Origin: Chitinophagaceae bacterium 26-R-25
GTDB taxonomy: Bacteria > Bacteroidota > Bacteroidia > Chitinophagales > Chitinophagaceae
Length of the DNA: 64,000 nt
NCBI GenBank assembly: GCA_029906195.1
Contig: JARWSJ010000003.1
Span: 124,001-188,000, forward strand
Reading direction: 5' to 3'
The notes under the pieces were generated by a model. The model saw only the letters and a list, made by a program, of their open reading frames with translations, searched no databases and was not told the DNA's origin. This document shows, one piece after another, positions 26,497-35,821 of this stretch. The stretch's first letter is position 1. Every line of letters begins with the position of its first letter. The translations under genes and the position numbers were made by a program.

Positions 26497-27450
26497 ATGT
26501 CCTTTTCCATTTACCAAAAAGAAGAAAACGGTTTAGCATTAATCGTACTGGAAGACAAACAGACAGGAACAACAGCAAGCATTTTACCGGCTTACGGTGC
26601 AATGCTGCACAGCTTCGATATTCCTTTGAAAGATGGCAAACTGAACGTTATTGCTAACTACGCAGATCAAAAAGATATTGACGCAGACCTTGCCACAAGC
26701 TTTAAAAGCAGCAAACTTTCTCCATTCGCCTGCCGCATCGCTGATGGAAAATACTCTTTCAACGGTCAGTTGTTTGAGTTTCCCAATAAATTTCAAGATG
26801 GCACAGCCATTCACGGCTTGTTGTTCAATAAACCATTTGAAGTTACCGCCCAGCATGCAGATGAAAAAGGCGCTTCAGTAACGCTGCAATACAAATACAA
26901 CAATGAAAACGAAGGTTATCCTTATCAATACACTTGCGAAGTAACTTATTCATTGATGCCTTCCAACACGCTTGAACTGAAAACAGTTGTTACAAATAAC
27001 AGCGAAACAACGATTCCTATGCAGGACGGCTGGCACCCTTATTTTACTTTGGGAAATGATGTAAACGATTGCCTGTTGCAGTTTCACGGCGAAAACATTA
27101 TTGAGTTCAACGAGAAACTTGTTCCAACAGGTAAACAAATTGAATACAGCGAATTCAATGCGCCAAAATTGCTGAACGAGAAAGAGCTGGACAATTGCTT
27201 TTCGCTGCGTTTCGTAAAAAATGAGCCTGCTGCAGTTTTCTCTAATCCCCGCAACGGTGTAAGCGTAAGCCTGTGGCCGGATGAAAGCTATCCGTTCCTG
27301 CAGATATACACTCCGCCTCACAGAAAAAGCCTGGCAATTGAAAACTTAAGTGCAGCCCCTGATAGTTTTAACAACAAAATGGGACTGGTTTTACTGCCGG
27401 CGGGAGAAAGCAAAACTTTTACAGTAAAGTACCAGGCGATTCAGAAGTAA
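26497..27450 (+). CDS. Aldose 1-epimerase
   Basis: A 317-residue galactose mutarotase-like enzyme that interconverts alpha and beta anomers of hexoses. The family landmarks are visible: RIADGKYSFNGQLFEF, AIHGLLFNKPFEV with the first catalytic histidine, DGWHPYFTLG with the second, and the closing LAIENLSAAPDSFNN. No signal peptide, so cytoplasmic. It stands alone between two repeat elements. Confidence 0.9.
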   Translation: MSFSIYQKEENGLALIVLEDKQTGTTASILPAYGAMLHSFDIPLKDGKLNVIANYADQKDIDADLATSFKSSKLSPFACRIADGKYSFNGQLFEFPNKFQDGTAIHGLLFNKPFEVTAQHADEKGASVTLQYKYNNENEGYPYQYTCEVTYSLMPSNTLELKTVVTNNSETTIPMQDGWHPYFTLGNDVNDCLLQFHGENIIEFNEKLVPTGKQIEYSEFNAPKLLNEKELDNCFSLRFVKNEPAAVFSNPRNGVSVSLWPDESYPFLQIYTPPHRKSLAIENLSAAPDSFNNKMGLVLLPAGESKTFTVKYQAIQK

Positions 27451-27536
27451 AAATTAAAAAATCAAAATTCAAAAGCGGAACTCTGAACTTCTGGCGGCTT
27501 TTTTGAATTTTTACTTTTGAATTTTGACTTTTTAGT
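27449..27536. repeat. Inverted repeat, AAAATTCAAAAG family
   Basis: Left arm taaaaattaaaaaatcaaaattcaaaag (the aldose epimerase TAA stop is its beginning), right arm ttttgaatttttacttttgaattttgac. Confidence 0.75.
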
Positions 27537-27603
27537 CTTGACTTTAATTCTAGCTTTGTATTCAAATATTATCGCAAAAAACCTTAAACATTTTCACAGC
27601 TGT

Positions 27604-28377
27604 ATGAAACACCTCAAATACTTAATCATCCTTGCCTTTCCCTTTTGCCTTGTAAGCTGTTTCGATACAGTAGAGGAAGTGGAAATAAAGCAAAACGGCA
27701 CCGGTACATATAAACTCAATATGGACATGAGTAAAGCCTTTGAAATGATGAAAGGCTTTATGAACGATAGCGATCTGCAAAAAGAAGGCATGAACAAAGC
27801 AATGGATACTACCATAAACTTTGACAACATTCTTGACAGCGCACAGGACCTGGATGCACACAAAAAAGAATTATTGAAGGGCGGCGTAATGCACGTTAAT
27901 ATGGACATGCAGAAAAGCGTGATGAAGCTGGACATGAAATATCCATTCACCAGCTTTGGAAACCTTAATGAGTTGTATTCCATGATCCAAAAAGGAAACG
28001 GAGGATTGAACGAAGCTTTCAAAAGTATGCAGGCACAGGAAGGCATGGGTATGGACAATGCGGCTGATACCAGCGGCCTCAATCAGATCAACTCCATTTT
28101 CGATGTAAACTTTAAAGACGGATCTTATTCAAAAACATTGAACAAGGACCGTTACGAAGCATTCATACACGATGAAAAAGTGGAGCAAATAAAGGGAATG
28201 ATGAGCATGATGGGAGAAATGAACTACACGTTGATCCTGAAATTGCCAAAACCCGCCAAAACAGTAAGCAACAAACTGGCTACTTTATCAGCAGATAAAA
28301 AAACCATCACATTGAAGTCAGATCTTTTCAGTGCATTTGACAATCCGCAATTGATGGAATTGAAAGCAACGTATTAA
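27604..28377 (+). CDS. Predicted lipoprotein, unknown function
   Basis: A 257-residue exported protein. The start MKHLKYLIILAFPFCLVSC gives a signal sequence with lipobox LVSC (Cys19). The longer frame from 27517 is rejected because it runs through the preceding repeat arm. The mature part is methionine- and lysine-rich with an acidic helix region (MDMSKAFEMMKGFMNDS) and no known domain that I recognise. The opening FDTVEEVEIKQNGTGTYKL suggests a beta-sheet start typical of Bacteroidota surface lipoproteins. Confidence 0.75.
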   Translation: MKHLKYLIILAFPFCLVSCFDTVEEVEIKQNGTGTYKLNMDMSKAFEMMKGFMNDSDLQKEGMNKAMDTTINFDNILDSAQDLDAHKKELLKGGVMHVNMDMQKSVMKLDMKYPFTSFGNLNELYSMIQKGNGGLNEAFKSMQAQEGMGMDNAADTSGLNQINSIFDVNFKDGSYSKTLNKDRYEAFIHDEKVEQIKGMMSMMGEMNYTLILKLPKPAKTVSNKLATLSADKKTITLKSDLFSAFDNPQLMELKATY

Positions 28378-28380
28378 GAT

Positions 28381-28448
28381 GCTAAACGCCGAACGCCTAA
28401 TGCTAAACGCGGCCTCAAGCGTTCGGCATTAGGCGTTAAGCGTTAAGC
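28381..28448. repeat. Inverted repeat, GCCTAACGC family
   Basis: Left arm gctaaacgccgaacgcctaa, right arm gttcggcattaggcgttaag; very short loop. It starts 3 bases after the stop codon of the lipoprotein gene. Confidence 0.85.
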
Positions 28449-28466
28449 TCGTTAAACCTCACTACT

Positions 28467-29135
28467 ATGCGCAAACAAAGCTGGCTGATCTTATTCGGTA
28501 TTGATGGCTTGGTTAACCTGTTCTCTATTACGGCCAATTGGCATTGGCTCACATTGGTTTCAAAGTCATTACTCATGCCATTTTTAATCGCATGGTTCGT
28601 TTCAAATATTCCCGATAATTCAAGGCCACGATTGTACCTAATGGCGGCCTTGTTTTTTTCATGGCTGGGTGATGTGTTTTTATTGGTGGATGAGCCAAAG
28701 TTTTTCATGGCCGGTTTGGCGTCTTTTCTTTTCGCTCACTTGCTTTACATTTTCTTTTTTGCCAACGTTATATATGCACAATCAGACAAGCAGAAATGGA
28801 ACCCGTGGATTTTCGGCGCTGTTTACCTGTATGCCATTCTTCTGTTTTTCTTCCTGAGGCCTCATCTTGGTGCATTGCAAACGCCGGTTTTCGTATATGC
28901 AGCAACTATCGCAACCATGCTGGTTTGCAGTATCCAGGCATTTAAAAATAACAGTAACAGGCAAACATATTTTTGCATTGCGGGCGCAGCCCTTTTTGTG
29001 TTGTCAGACTCCTTGCTCGCAACCAATAAGTTTTATCAACCCTTCGCAGGCGCATCCTTTGGCGTTATGCTGAGCTATATCATGGCACAATATTGCATTG
29101 TACGCGGCGCCATCACATATCTCTCCCGCAATTAG
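28467..29135 (+). CDS. YhhN family (lysoplasmalogenase-like) membrane protein
   Basis: A 222-residue integral membrane protein with about eight hydrophobic segments. The YhhN/TMEM86 landmarks are present: FFSWLGDVFLL with the conserved acidic residue, FLFAHLLYIFFF and GAALFVLSDSLLATNKF. Members hydrolyse the vinyl-ether bond of lysoplasmalogen in animals; the bacterial activity is less certain. The stop codon lies only 29 bases before the nadB start. Confidence 0.85.
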   Translation: MRKQSWLILFGIDGLVNLFSITANWHWLTLVSKSLLMPFLIAWFVSNIPDNSRPRLYLMAALFFSWLGDVFLLVDEPKFFMAGLASFLFAHLLYIFFFANVIYAQSDKQKWNPWIFGAVYLYAILLFFFLRPHLGALQTPVFVYAATIATMLVCSIQAFKNNSNRQTYFCIAGAALFVLSDSLLATNKFYQPFAGASFGVMLSYIMAQYCIVRGAITYLSRN

Positions 29136-29138
29136 TCT

Positions 29139-29146
29139 TACATTTG
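29139..29146 (+). promoter_or_regulatory. Candidate -7 element TACATTTG for nadB
   Basis: Exact TAnnTTTG match, 18 bases before the nadB ATG, just behind the YhhN stop codon. Confidence 0.4.
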
Positions 29147-29163
29147 ACAACTTATTTATTGCA

Positions 29164-30762
29164 ATGGAAACAGATTTTTTAGTCATAGGATCAGGTATAG
29201 CTGGCTTGACGTACGCTTTAAAGATAGCAAATCAATTTCCTGACAGACAGGTTACGATTATTACAAAAGCCAATGCGGATGAAACCAACACCAAGTATGC
29301 GCAGGGCGGTGTAGCCGGTGTAACGGATTTTGAAAAAGATAGTTTCGAAAAACACATACAGGATACGCTGATTTCCGGCGATGGTTTGTGCAACGAAGAG
29401 ATCGTTGAAATAGTGGTAAAAGAAGGCGTTGAACGCATCCAGGAAATTATAGAATGGGGCGCACGTTTCGACAAGGATCCCGATGGCGATTTTTCGCTGG
29501 GCAGGGAAGGCGGCCACAGTGAGTTTCGCATCCTGCATCACAAAGACATTACCGGATGGGAAATAGAAAGAGCCTTGCTGGCAGCTATTGCAAAGCAAAA
29601 AAATATCGAGCTCGTTAAGCATTGCTTCGTGATAGATATCATCACGCAGCACCACCTTGGCTATCTGGTAACAAAATCTACTCCTGATATTGATTGTTTC
29701 GGCGTGTATGTGCTGAACCTTCAAACAAACCGCATAGAAAAAATTCTTTCCAAAATCACTTTGCTGGCAACGGGAGGAAACGGACAAATCTATCGCACCA
29801 CCACAAACCCGTACATCGCAACAGGCGACGGCGTGGCAATGGTGTATCGCGCAAAGGGAAGAATTGAAAACATGGAGTTCATTCAGTTTCACCCTACAGC
29901 ATTGTATTTGCCCGGCATCCGTGGCCAGGCATTTTTAATCACGGAAGCGGTTCGTGGAGATGGCGGTATTCTTCGCAATAAGAACGGCGAAGCTTTCATG
30001 GAAAAGTACGATGAAAGAAAGGACCTGGCTCCGCGTGACATCGTGGCCCGCGCCATTGATAGCGAAATGAAGAAGAACGGTACCGAGCATGAATATCTCG
30101 ATTGCCGCCACATGGACAAAGACAAATTCATTCATCACTTCCCCAATATTTATGAGAAGTGTTTGTCTATCGGCATTGACGTTACAAAAGACATGATTCC
30201 TATTGCACCTGCAGCACACTACAGCTGCGGCGGTATCAAAACAAATGAATGGGGCAGAACATCTATCCGTCACTTATATGCTTCGGGAGAATGTGCGTCC
30301 ACGGGTTTGCACGGCGCCAACCGTTTAGCGAGTAACTCGCTGTTGGAAGCAATGGTATTCAGTCACCGTAGCTTTCTCGACTCAATAAAAGAAATTGAAG
30401 GTATTGAATTCCAAACGTCCATTCCCGATTGGAGTGCGCTAAGCACAAGCGATCCAAAGGAAATGATCCTTATCACGCAAAGCCTGAAAGAATTGCAGTT
30501 GTTGATGAGTGACTATGTGGGTATTGTGCGTACAAACATTCGTCTCGAGAGAGCCATGAATCGCCTCGATTTGCTGCACGAAGAAACAGAAGTGCTGTAT
30601 CGCAACACCAAAATTTCTCCGCAGCTGTGTGAATTGCGCAACATGATCACCGCCGCATATCTTGTAGTAAAATCGGCCACTTTCAGAAAAGAAAGCCGCG
30701 GATTACATTACAACACAGATTATCCGTATAAGAGTGCGCTGGTGCAAAATATAGCGTTGTAA
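29164..30762 (+). CDS. nadB: L-aspartate oxidase
   Basis: A 532-residue FAD enzyme that oxidises L-aspartate to iminoaspartate, the first step of de novo NAD synthesis. Seen: N-terminal FAD motif DFLVIGSGIAGLTYAL, NTKYAQGGVAGVTDF, the active-site stretch HHKDITGWEIERAL, and HYSCGGIKTNEWGRTS with LYASGECASTGLHGANR. These features separate it from succinate dehydrogenase flavoprotein. The ATG at 29164 puts the FAD motif at the very start; the frame is open further up but overlaps the YhhN gene. nadA and nadC are not in this window. Confidence 0.94.
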   Translation: METDFLVIGSGIAGLTYALKIANQFPDRQVTIITKANADETNTKYAQGGVAGVTDFEKDSFEKHIQDTLISGDGLCNEEIVEIVVKEGVERIQEIIEWGARFDKDPDGDFSLGREGGHSEFRILHHKDITGWEIERALLAAIAKQKNIELVKHCFVIDIITQHHLGYLVTKSTPDIDCFGVYVLNLQTNRIEKILSKITLLATGGNGQIYRTTTNPYIATGDGVAMVYRAKGRIENMEFIQFHPTALYLPGIRGQAFLITEAVRGDGGILRNKNGEAFMEKYDERKDLAPRDIVARAIDSEMKKNGTEHEYLDCRHMDKDKFIHHFPNIYEKCLSIGIDVTKDMIPIAPAAHYSCGGIKTNEWGRTSIRHLYASGECASTGLHGANRLASNSLLEAMVFSHRSFLDSIKEIEGIEFQTSIPDWSALSTSDPKEMILITQSLKELQLLMSDYVGIVRTNIRLERAMNRLDLLHEETEVLYRNTKISPQLCELRNMITAAYLVVKSATFRKESRGLHYNTDYPYKSALVQNIAL

Positions 30763-30873
30763 TGCCGAATGCTCAATGCTTAACGCTAAACGCCTTTTCA
30801 GTGCAACCTGCTAACATTCGGAAGCTTACACTGTAAACTGCGTTTAGCGTTAGGCCTTCAGCATTAAGCATTC
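30763..30873. repeat. Inverted repeat, GCCTAACGC family
   Basis: Left arm tgccgaatgctcaatgct-taacgctaaacg directly after the nadB stop codon, right arm cgtttagcgttaggccttcagcattaagcattc. Loop about 45 bases. Confidence 0.8.
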
Positions 30874-30930
30874 TTCAAAAAAACCATCTTATTTGTAGAC
30901 TTTTATAAACAGAATTCCCCGCTTTTTGAA

Positions 30931-30938
30931 TATTTTTG
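30931..30938 (+). promoter_or_regulatory. Candidate -7 element TATTTTTG for serC
   Basis: Exact TAnnTTTG match 31 bases before the serC start. Confidence 0.4.
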
Positions 30939-30968
30939 CGCCTCCTTACTTCATCGAATAAAACTAAC

Positions 30969-32039
30969 ATGGTAATGCACAATTTTAACGCGGGCCCATC
31001 TATTTTACCTAAAGAAGTCTTTCAGGAAGCTTCAAAAGCAATTTTAGATTTCAACAATACCGGTCTTTCCATTCTGGAAATCGGTCACCGTACTCCATTA
31101 TTTGAAGGTGTTCTTAATGAAGCCGTTTCGTTGTTAAAAGAATTGATGAACCTTGATTCGAATAAGGAAGTGCTTTTCCTTCACGGTGGTGCGTCCACGC
31201 AATTCTTCCAGATCCCGATGAATTTGCTGGCCGAAGGCAAAACTGCGGCTTACCTTGATTGCGGCGTTTGGGGATCAAAAGCCATTAAAGAAGCAAAATT
31301 GTTCGGCAACGTAAATGTTGTTGCCAGCTCAAAAGATAAAAACTACTCTTACATTCCTACAGGATATGAAATTCCAGGTGATGTAAGCTATTTCCATTAC
31401 ACCACAAACAATACGATCGAAGGAACAGAAATGCACAGCATTCCGCAAACGAATGTGCCTTTGATCGCAGACATGAGCAGTGACATTTTGAGCACAGTGA
31501 TGGACTTCAATAAATTCTCACTTATTTATGCCGGTGCACAGAAAAACATCGGCGCTGCCGGTGTAAACATTTTGGTGATCGATAAAAACATTGTTGGGCT
31601 TGCAGGCCGCAAACTGCCGACAATGATGGATTATAAAAATCACATCGACAACGGCTCCATGCTCAACACGCCTCCGGTTTTTGCAGTGTATGTTTGTATG
31701 CTCACATTGCGTTGGTTGAAAAAAATAGGCGGAGTGGCAGCAATTGAAAAGATCAACGATCAGAAAGCAAGCCTGCTTTATAATACGCTGGATGCTTTGC
31801 CAATGTTCAATTTGCCTGTTGCAAAAGAAGACAGAAGTAAAATGAACGTTGTTTTCACCATATCTGATGCCGAAGTAGAGAAAGCATTTTTGCAAACCTG
31901 CAAAGACAATGGCATGTACGGCGTAAAAGGACACAGAAGCGTTGGCGGTTTTCGTGCATCTTTATACAATGCCCTGCCACTCGAAAGCGTACAAGCCCTT
32001 TGCGATCTGATAAAAGATTTCGCAGCGAAAAAAGGATAA
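30969..32039 (+). CDS. serC: Phosphoserine aminotransferase
   Basis: A 356-residue class V PLP aminotransferase that makes phosphoserine from phosphohydroxypyruvate and glutamate. It opens with the family signature MHNFNAGPSILP, has FLHGGASTQFFQIPMNL, and the PLP lysine in YAGAQKNIGAAG (Lys192). The end MYGVKGHRSVGGFRASLYNA is also typical. The next gene, a DUF1015 protein, is a frequent neighbour of serine-pathway genes. An in-frame ATG two codons later is an alternative start. Confidence 0.95.
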   Translation: MVMHNFNAGPSILPKEVFQEASKAILDFNNTGLSILEIGHRTPLFEGVLNEAVSLLKELMNLDSNKEVLFLHGGASTQFFQIPMNLLAEGKTAAYLDCGVWGSKAIKEAKLFGNVNVVASSKDKNYSYIPTGYEIPGDVSYFHYTTNNTIEGTEMHSIPQTNVPLIADMSSDILSTVMDFNKFSLIYAGAQKNIGAAGVNILVIDKNIVGLAGRKLPTMMDYKNHIDNGSMLNTPPVFAVYVCMLTLRWLKKIGGVAAIEKINDQKASLLYNTLDALPMFNLPVAKEDRSKMNVVFTISDAEVEKAFLQTCKDNGMYGVKGHRSVGGFRASLYNALPLESVQALCDLIKDFAAKKG

Positions 32040-32041
32040 GG

Positions 32042-32119
32042 TCGTGAAACGTTAATCGTCAAACGTGAATAGGGTTCCCACATGTCAACCATTCACGTTT
32101 CACCGTTCACCATTCACAA
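32042..32119. repeat. Inverted repeat, ATTCACGTTTCACC family
   Basis: Left arm gtgaaacgttaatcgtcaaacgtgaat, right arm attcacgtttcaccgttcaccattcac. It fills the serC-DUF1015 gap, starting 2 bases after the serC stop. Confidence 0.75.
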
Positions 32120-32155
32120 TGTTCATTAACAAACACTCAAAACAGCATACAACCA

Positions 32156-33388
32156 ATGGCACATATAACGCCCTTTAAGGCATTAAGACCAACTGTTGAT
32201 CTCGCAAAAAAAGTTGCGGCTCCCCCATACGACGTACTGAACTCTGCAGAAGCAAGAGTTGCCACGCAAAATAATCCCCAGTCTTTTCTACATGTAACAA
32301 AATCTGAAATAGATCTTAGTGAAGATGTGGATGTACACTCACAAAAGGTGTATGAAAAGGCTAAAGAAAATATTGAGATCCTTTTTGAGAACGGCGTTTT
32401 ATTGCGCGAAGAAAAACCTTGCTATTACATCTACGAACTGGTGATGAGTGGCCGTAGCCAAACCGGCCTGGTGGCAGGGTCTTCTGTAGATGATTACGAA
32501 AATGACATCATTAAAAAGCACGAGTTTACCCGCCCTGAAAAAGAGCAGGACCGCATCAATCACATCAAAACAACAGGTGCACAAACAGGAAACGTTTTCC
32601 TTGCCTACCGCGATGTGGACGCGATCAATGAACTGATAGAAAACTGGAAGAAAAATCACGCTGCAGCGTACGATTTTGCAGCAGACGATTCCATCCATCA
32701 CAAAATTTGGATCGTAAACGAAGATGCTGCGATTGCATCTATCTCCAATCTCTTTAACGAAAAAGTTCCTCATACTTACATCGCAGACGGCCACCACAGA
32801 GCGGCTTCCGCAGCAAAAGTGCGCAAGGCGTTGGATAAGGGACACCACGACAATGCAAACTATTTCCTTACTACGCTTTTCCCTGCGAGCCAGTTGAAGA
32901 TCATGGATTACAACCGCGTCGTAAAAGATCTGAATGGCTTAACTGTTCAGGAGTTTCTGACTAAGCTTGAAAGCGATTTCACCGTATCTCCGGCTCCAAC
33001 AGCAGTTTTGCCAACTGACCTGCACGAGTTCGGTTTATTTGTGGATGGTAAATGGTACAAACTTGTTGCAAAAGAAGGCGCTTACACAAAGGACCCGATC
33101 GGCATATTGGATGTAACCATTTTGCAGAATAAAGTATTGGATGCGATTCTTGACATCAAAGATCCACGTACAGATAAAAGAGTTGACTTTGTTGGTGGCA
33201 TCCGTGGTTTAGGTGAATTGGAAAAAAGAGTGAACAGTAGCGACATGGCTGCAGCCTTCAGTTTGTATCCTGTTAGCATCAAACAATTATTTGATATCGC
33301 AGATAGTGGCAATGTAATGCCTCCGAAATCTACATGGTTCGAGCCTAAACTGAGAGATGGTTTGCTCACACACCTTATTTATCAATAG
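32156..33388 (+). CDS. DUF1015 family protein
   Basis: A 410-residue protein of the DUF1015 family. Landmarks: AHITPFKALRPTVDLAKKVAAPPYDVL at the start, DDYENDIIKKHEFTRPEKEQDRI, and the ParB-like IADGHHRAASAAKVRK. The function is not established; its steady linkage to serC/serA suggests a link to serine or phosphoserine metabolism, which is an inference. Cytoplasmic, no signal. Confidence 0.88.
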   Translation: MAHITPFKALRPTVDLAKKVAAPPYDVLNSAEARVATQNNPQSFLHVTKSEIDLSEDVDVHSQKVYEKAKENIEILFENGVLLREEKPCYYIYELVMSGRSQTGLVAGSSVDDYENDIIKKHEFTRPEKEQDRINHIKTTGAQTGNVFLAYRDVDAINELIENWKKNHAAAYDFAADDSIHHKIWIVNEDAAIASISNLFNEKVPHTYIADGHHRAASAAKVRKALDKGHHDNANYFLTTLFPASQLKIMDYNRVVKDLNGLTVQEFLTKLESDFTVSPAPTAVLPTDLHEFGLFVDGKWYKLVAKEGAYTKDPIGILDVTILQNKVLDAILDIKDPRTDKRVDFVGGIRGLGELEKRVNSSDMAAAFSLYPVSIKQLFDIADSGNVMPPKSTWFEPKLRDGLLTHLIYQ

Positions 33389-33444
33389 AACACATGATTT
33401 TGATCACCCGCCAGTTTTGTAAAACTGATATTTTGCAGAACTTT

Positions 33445-33475
33445 TTCCGTACCGAAGCGTTGCATCGGTACGGAA
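33445..33475. repeat. Perfect 11-bp inverted repeat
   Basis: Arms ttccgtaccga (33445-33455) and tcggtacggaa (33465-33475). It sits between the DUF1015 and acyltransferase genes and lacks a T-run, so it is more likely a dispersed repeat than a terminator. Confidence 0.7.
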
Positions 33476-33509
33476 TCAGCGTTATTCAATAATCTCAAAC
33501 TTGTCAGTA

Positions 33510-34073
33510 ATGCTTAGATTGTTCGCTTGGTGGTTTAAATTGAAAGGCTGGAAAATTAAAACATCGTTCTCCGGCAAAGCTGACAGGGGTGTTATTATTG
33601 CAGCTCCTCATACATCCAACTGGGACTTTGTGTACTCACTCGCTGCGTTGCGAATCGTTGGAATAGATGCACATTACCTCATTAAGAAAGAATGGTTCAA
33701 ATGGCCGCTCAAAGGTATTATGCACAAATCGGGAGGCATTCCGGTCGAAAGGAAAAAAAACTATAACAAACTTGTTGAGTCGATTATTGAAATGTTCAAA
33801 CAAAAGGATGAACTTATTTTAATGATTGCTACCGAGGGAACCCGCAAACGCGTTGAAAAGTGGAAAAAGGGGTTCTACTATATTGCCCTTGGCGCAAATG
33901 TCCCCATTTATCCTGCATATCTGGATTACAAAAAGAAAGAAGCGGGCATCGGCGCACCCATCTTTCTAACGGGGGACAAGGTAAAAGACGCAAAAATTTT
34001 GAGGGATTTTTATGCGGATAAAACAGCAAAATTTCCGAACGACTTTAACCTGGATTCCATAAAGTTTGATTAG
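33510..34073 (+). CDS. 1-acyl-glycerol-3-phosphate acyltransferase-like protein
   Basis: A 187-residue PlsC-type acyltransferase, with the catalytic HxxxxD in APHTSNWDFVYS and the second block IATEGTRKR. There is one hydrophobic segment at the N-terminus. It would act at the inner membrane on lysophospholipids or a similar acceptor. The short length and TSNWD variant are of the small acyltransferase type found in Bacteroidota, and the acceptor is not certain. The ATG at 33510 is preferred to the upstream TTG at 33501. Confidence 0.85.
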   Translation: MLRLFAWWFKLKGWKIKTSFSGKADRGVIIAAPHTSNWDFVYSLAALRIVGIDAHYLIKKEWFKWPLKGIMHKSGGIPVERKKNYNKLVESIIEMFKQKDELILMIATEGTRKRVEKWKKGFYYIALGANVPIYPAYLDYKKKEAGIGAPIFLTGDKVKDAKILRDFYADKTAKFPNDFNLDSIKFD

Positions 34074-34444
34074 GAATTGCAAATTGCAGAACAAATTAGT
34101 TCCCTGAGCTCATTTTATATCTTATTAAGAATGTTTGAATATCAACGCTTGTTCCTTGCTGCCTGCGGCTTGCAACCAACCGGAACAAGGCCGCTACTAT
34201 TTGGAACCAGCTAAAAAAATTTGGTCATCCAAAAAGGGCAATTCATAAAGATATTTCGGTTTTTTATATGCTTTTATTTCTTGTTATGAGAAATTTACTT
34301 CTTCTTTGCATATTGAATTTTAGTGGTTTACCACGAAGCCCGTTATTCATAGCGGGATTTAAAGTAATTTTGCCGGTTTGATAAATCGTTTAAACAGGTA
34401 TTTTCCGAAGGTAAATCATTAAATATCAATTAACTTTCTTTTAA
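34074..34444. other. Gap of about 370 bases without a gene
   Basis: It holds an 8-base inverted repeat (cttgttcc 34148-34155, ggaacaag 34182-34189) and, at 34365-34372, the -7-like element TAATTTTG for tsaB. A 30-codon frame at 34286 has no support. The stretch is more AT-rich than its surroundings and holds no repeat of the dominant families. Confidence 0.45.
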
Positions 34445-35137
34445 ATGGCGTTGATTCTTAATATATATACGGCGACGGAAACGGCTAGTGTGGGGTTAAT
34501 GGAAGGGGAAAAAGAACTGAGTGTTGAGATAAATAAAGAACAACGCGATCATTCTTCCTGGCTTCAGAATGCAATTCAGAGGATTTTGACCGCTTCGGGG
34601 CGTTCTGTTAGTGACCTCAATGCAATAGCTGTTGCAGAAGGACCCGGTTCTTACACCGGATTGAGAGTAGGAATGGCAACGGCAAAAGGATTGTGTTTTG
34701 CATTAAACATCCCTTTAATAACAGAAAGTACTTTAAAAATAATGGCACTTGCCAGTTTGGAAAACTGGCATAAAAATAATAGTATAAATAAACAACAAAT
34801 TATATTATTTTGCCCTATGATTGACGCGAGAAGACTCGAAGTGTTTTCCGCAGTGTACGAAGAAGAATTAGGCATAGTAGAAAAAGCAGCTGCCCGAATT
34901 TTAGACGAGTCTTCTTACAATGATTTGCTTTTAGAACATAAAGTTGTCTTTTCCGGATCAGGAAGCAACAAGTTTGAAAGGCTGATTTCAAATCAAAATG
35001 CTGATTTCCAAACGGTTAACGTAACCGCTACGCAATTAGGAACCTTATCTTACCAAAAATACTTACAATCTGAATTTGCAGACCTCGCGTATGCTGAGCC
35101 TGCCTACCTGAAGGAAGTCTACCTCGCAGGAAGCTAA
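34445..35137 (+). CDS. tsaB: tRNA threonylcarbamoyladenosine synthesis protein TsaB
   Basis: A 230-residue ASKHA-fold protein. It opens MALILNIYTATETASVGLM and has the hallmark AEGPGSYTGLRVGMATAKGLCF. With TsaD, TsaE and TsaC it makes the t6A37 modification on tRNAs reading ANN codons; TsaB is the non-catalytic dimer partner of TsaD. The other tsa genes are not in the window. Confidence 0.93.
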   Translation: MALILNIYTATETASVGLMEGEKELSVEINKEQRDHSSWLQNAIQRILTASGRSVSDLNAIAVAEGPGSYTGLRVGMATAKGLCFALNIPLITESTLKIMALASLENWHKNNSINKQQIILFCPMIDARRLEVFSAVYEEELGIVEKAAARILDESSYNDLLLEHKVVFSGSGSNKFERLISNQNADFQTVNVTATQLGTLSYQKYLQSEFADLAYAEPAYLKEVYLAGS

Positions 35138-35241
35138 AATTCTAAAAGTTTGTCCCTTTAGGATTGTAAAATGTCGCTTTTAAATATATGTTTTAGTCAA
35201 TTTGTTGAATTTTTGCATGTGTTTAAGTCCAATTATCAATT

Positions 35242-35580
35242 ATGAATACATCAATTAATACCGTAATGATAAAATTAGAAGACGTGTCTACCATGAAAAT
35301 TGATTTTCTCCAGGTAAAAAAAGCAGCACTTATTTTGAGGGCGCTGAATCACAAACTGCGCCAGCAAATTTTGAAGTTGCTAGAGGAAAGCGGTAAAATG
35401 ACCGTAACAGAAATATATGTTCGCCTTCGCCTTGAGCAGTCCGTAGCCTCACAGCATTTGGCTATTTTAAGAAGAGCAGGAATCGTTAAAACTGAGCGTG
35501 ATGGGAAGTTTATTTATTATACTGTGAATCACAATCGCATTGAAGATATCAACAAATTTGTTCTTGAGTTAACTGCATAG
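35242..35580 (+). CDS. ArsR-family winged-helix regulator without cysteines
   Basis: A 112-residue repressor: LRALNHKLRQQILKLLEESG, the recognition helix EQSVASQHLAILRRAG and wing KTERDGKFIYYTVN are the ArsR fold. It has no cysteine at all, so it cannot be a thiol or metal sensor of the BigR/SqrR/ArsR cysteine type. The next gene encodes a metallo-beta-lactamase/rhodanese protein that is often under such a regulator, but the strong terminator at 35615-35650 and a separate -7 element show that the two are separate transcripts. Confidence 0.88.
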   Translation: MNTSINTVMIKLEDVSTMKIDFLQVKKAALILRALNHKLRQQILKLLEESGKMTVTEIYVRLRLEQSVASQHLAILRRAGIVKTERDGKFIYYTVNHNRIEDINKFVLELTA

Positions 35581-35614
35581 GAACCAGGAATATTTAAAAT
35601 AGATTTAAACACAT

Positions 35615-35650
35615 AAAAGAGGCTATCTCAGAACTGAGATAGCCTCTTTT
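35615..35650. terminator. Strong hairpin terminator, 16-bp perfect stem
   Basis: Arms 35615-35630 and 35635-35650 are exact complements with a four-base loop; the A-run and T-run at the two ends let it work in both directions. It ends the ArsR transcript. Confidence 0.92.
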
Positions 35651-35820
35651 AATTTGAAAATTTGAGGATTTGAAAATTTGAAAATTTGAAAATTCTCTCT
35701 GCGTAACTTTTCGCTTTTCAAAATTGACTTTCCAATTATCCGGGAGCATTGAAAACGCCATAAGGACACACTCAATGCATTTTCAATTTTCAAATCCTCA
35801 AATTTTCAAATTTCTAATTC
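35651..35820. repeat. Inverted repeat, AATTTGAAAATTTG family
   Basis: Left arm about 35651-35694 is tandem gaaaatttgaa words; right arm about 35775-35820 is ttttcaaatcctcaaattttcaaatttc. Loop about 80 bases. It starts directly after the terminator and ends at the -7 element of the next gene. Confidence 0.8.
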
Positions 35821-35821
35821 C

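Noticed and set aside
34286-34380. 30-codon frame starting MRNLLLLCILNFSG
   Set aside because: Too short, no family likeness, and it runs over the likely tsaB promoter.
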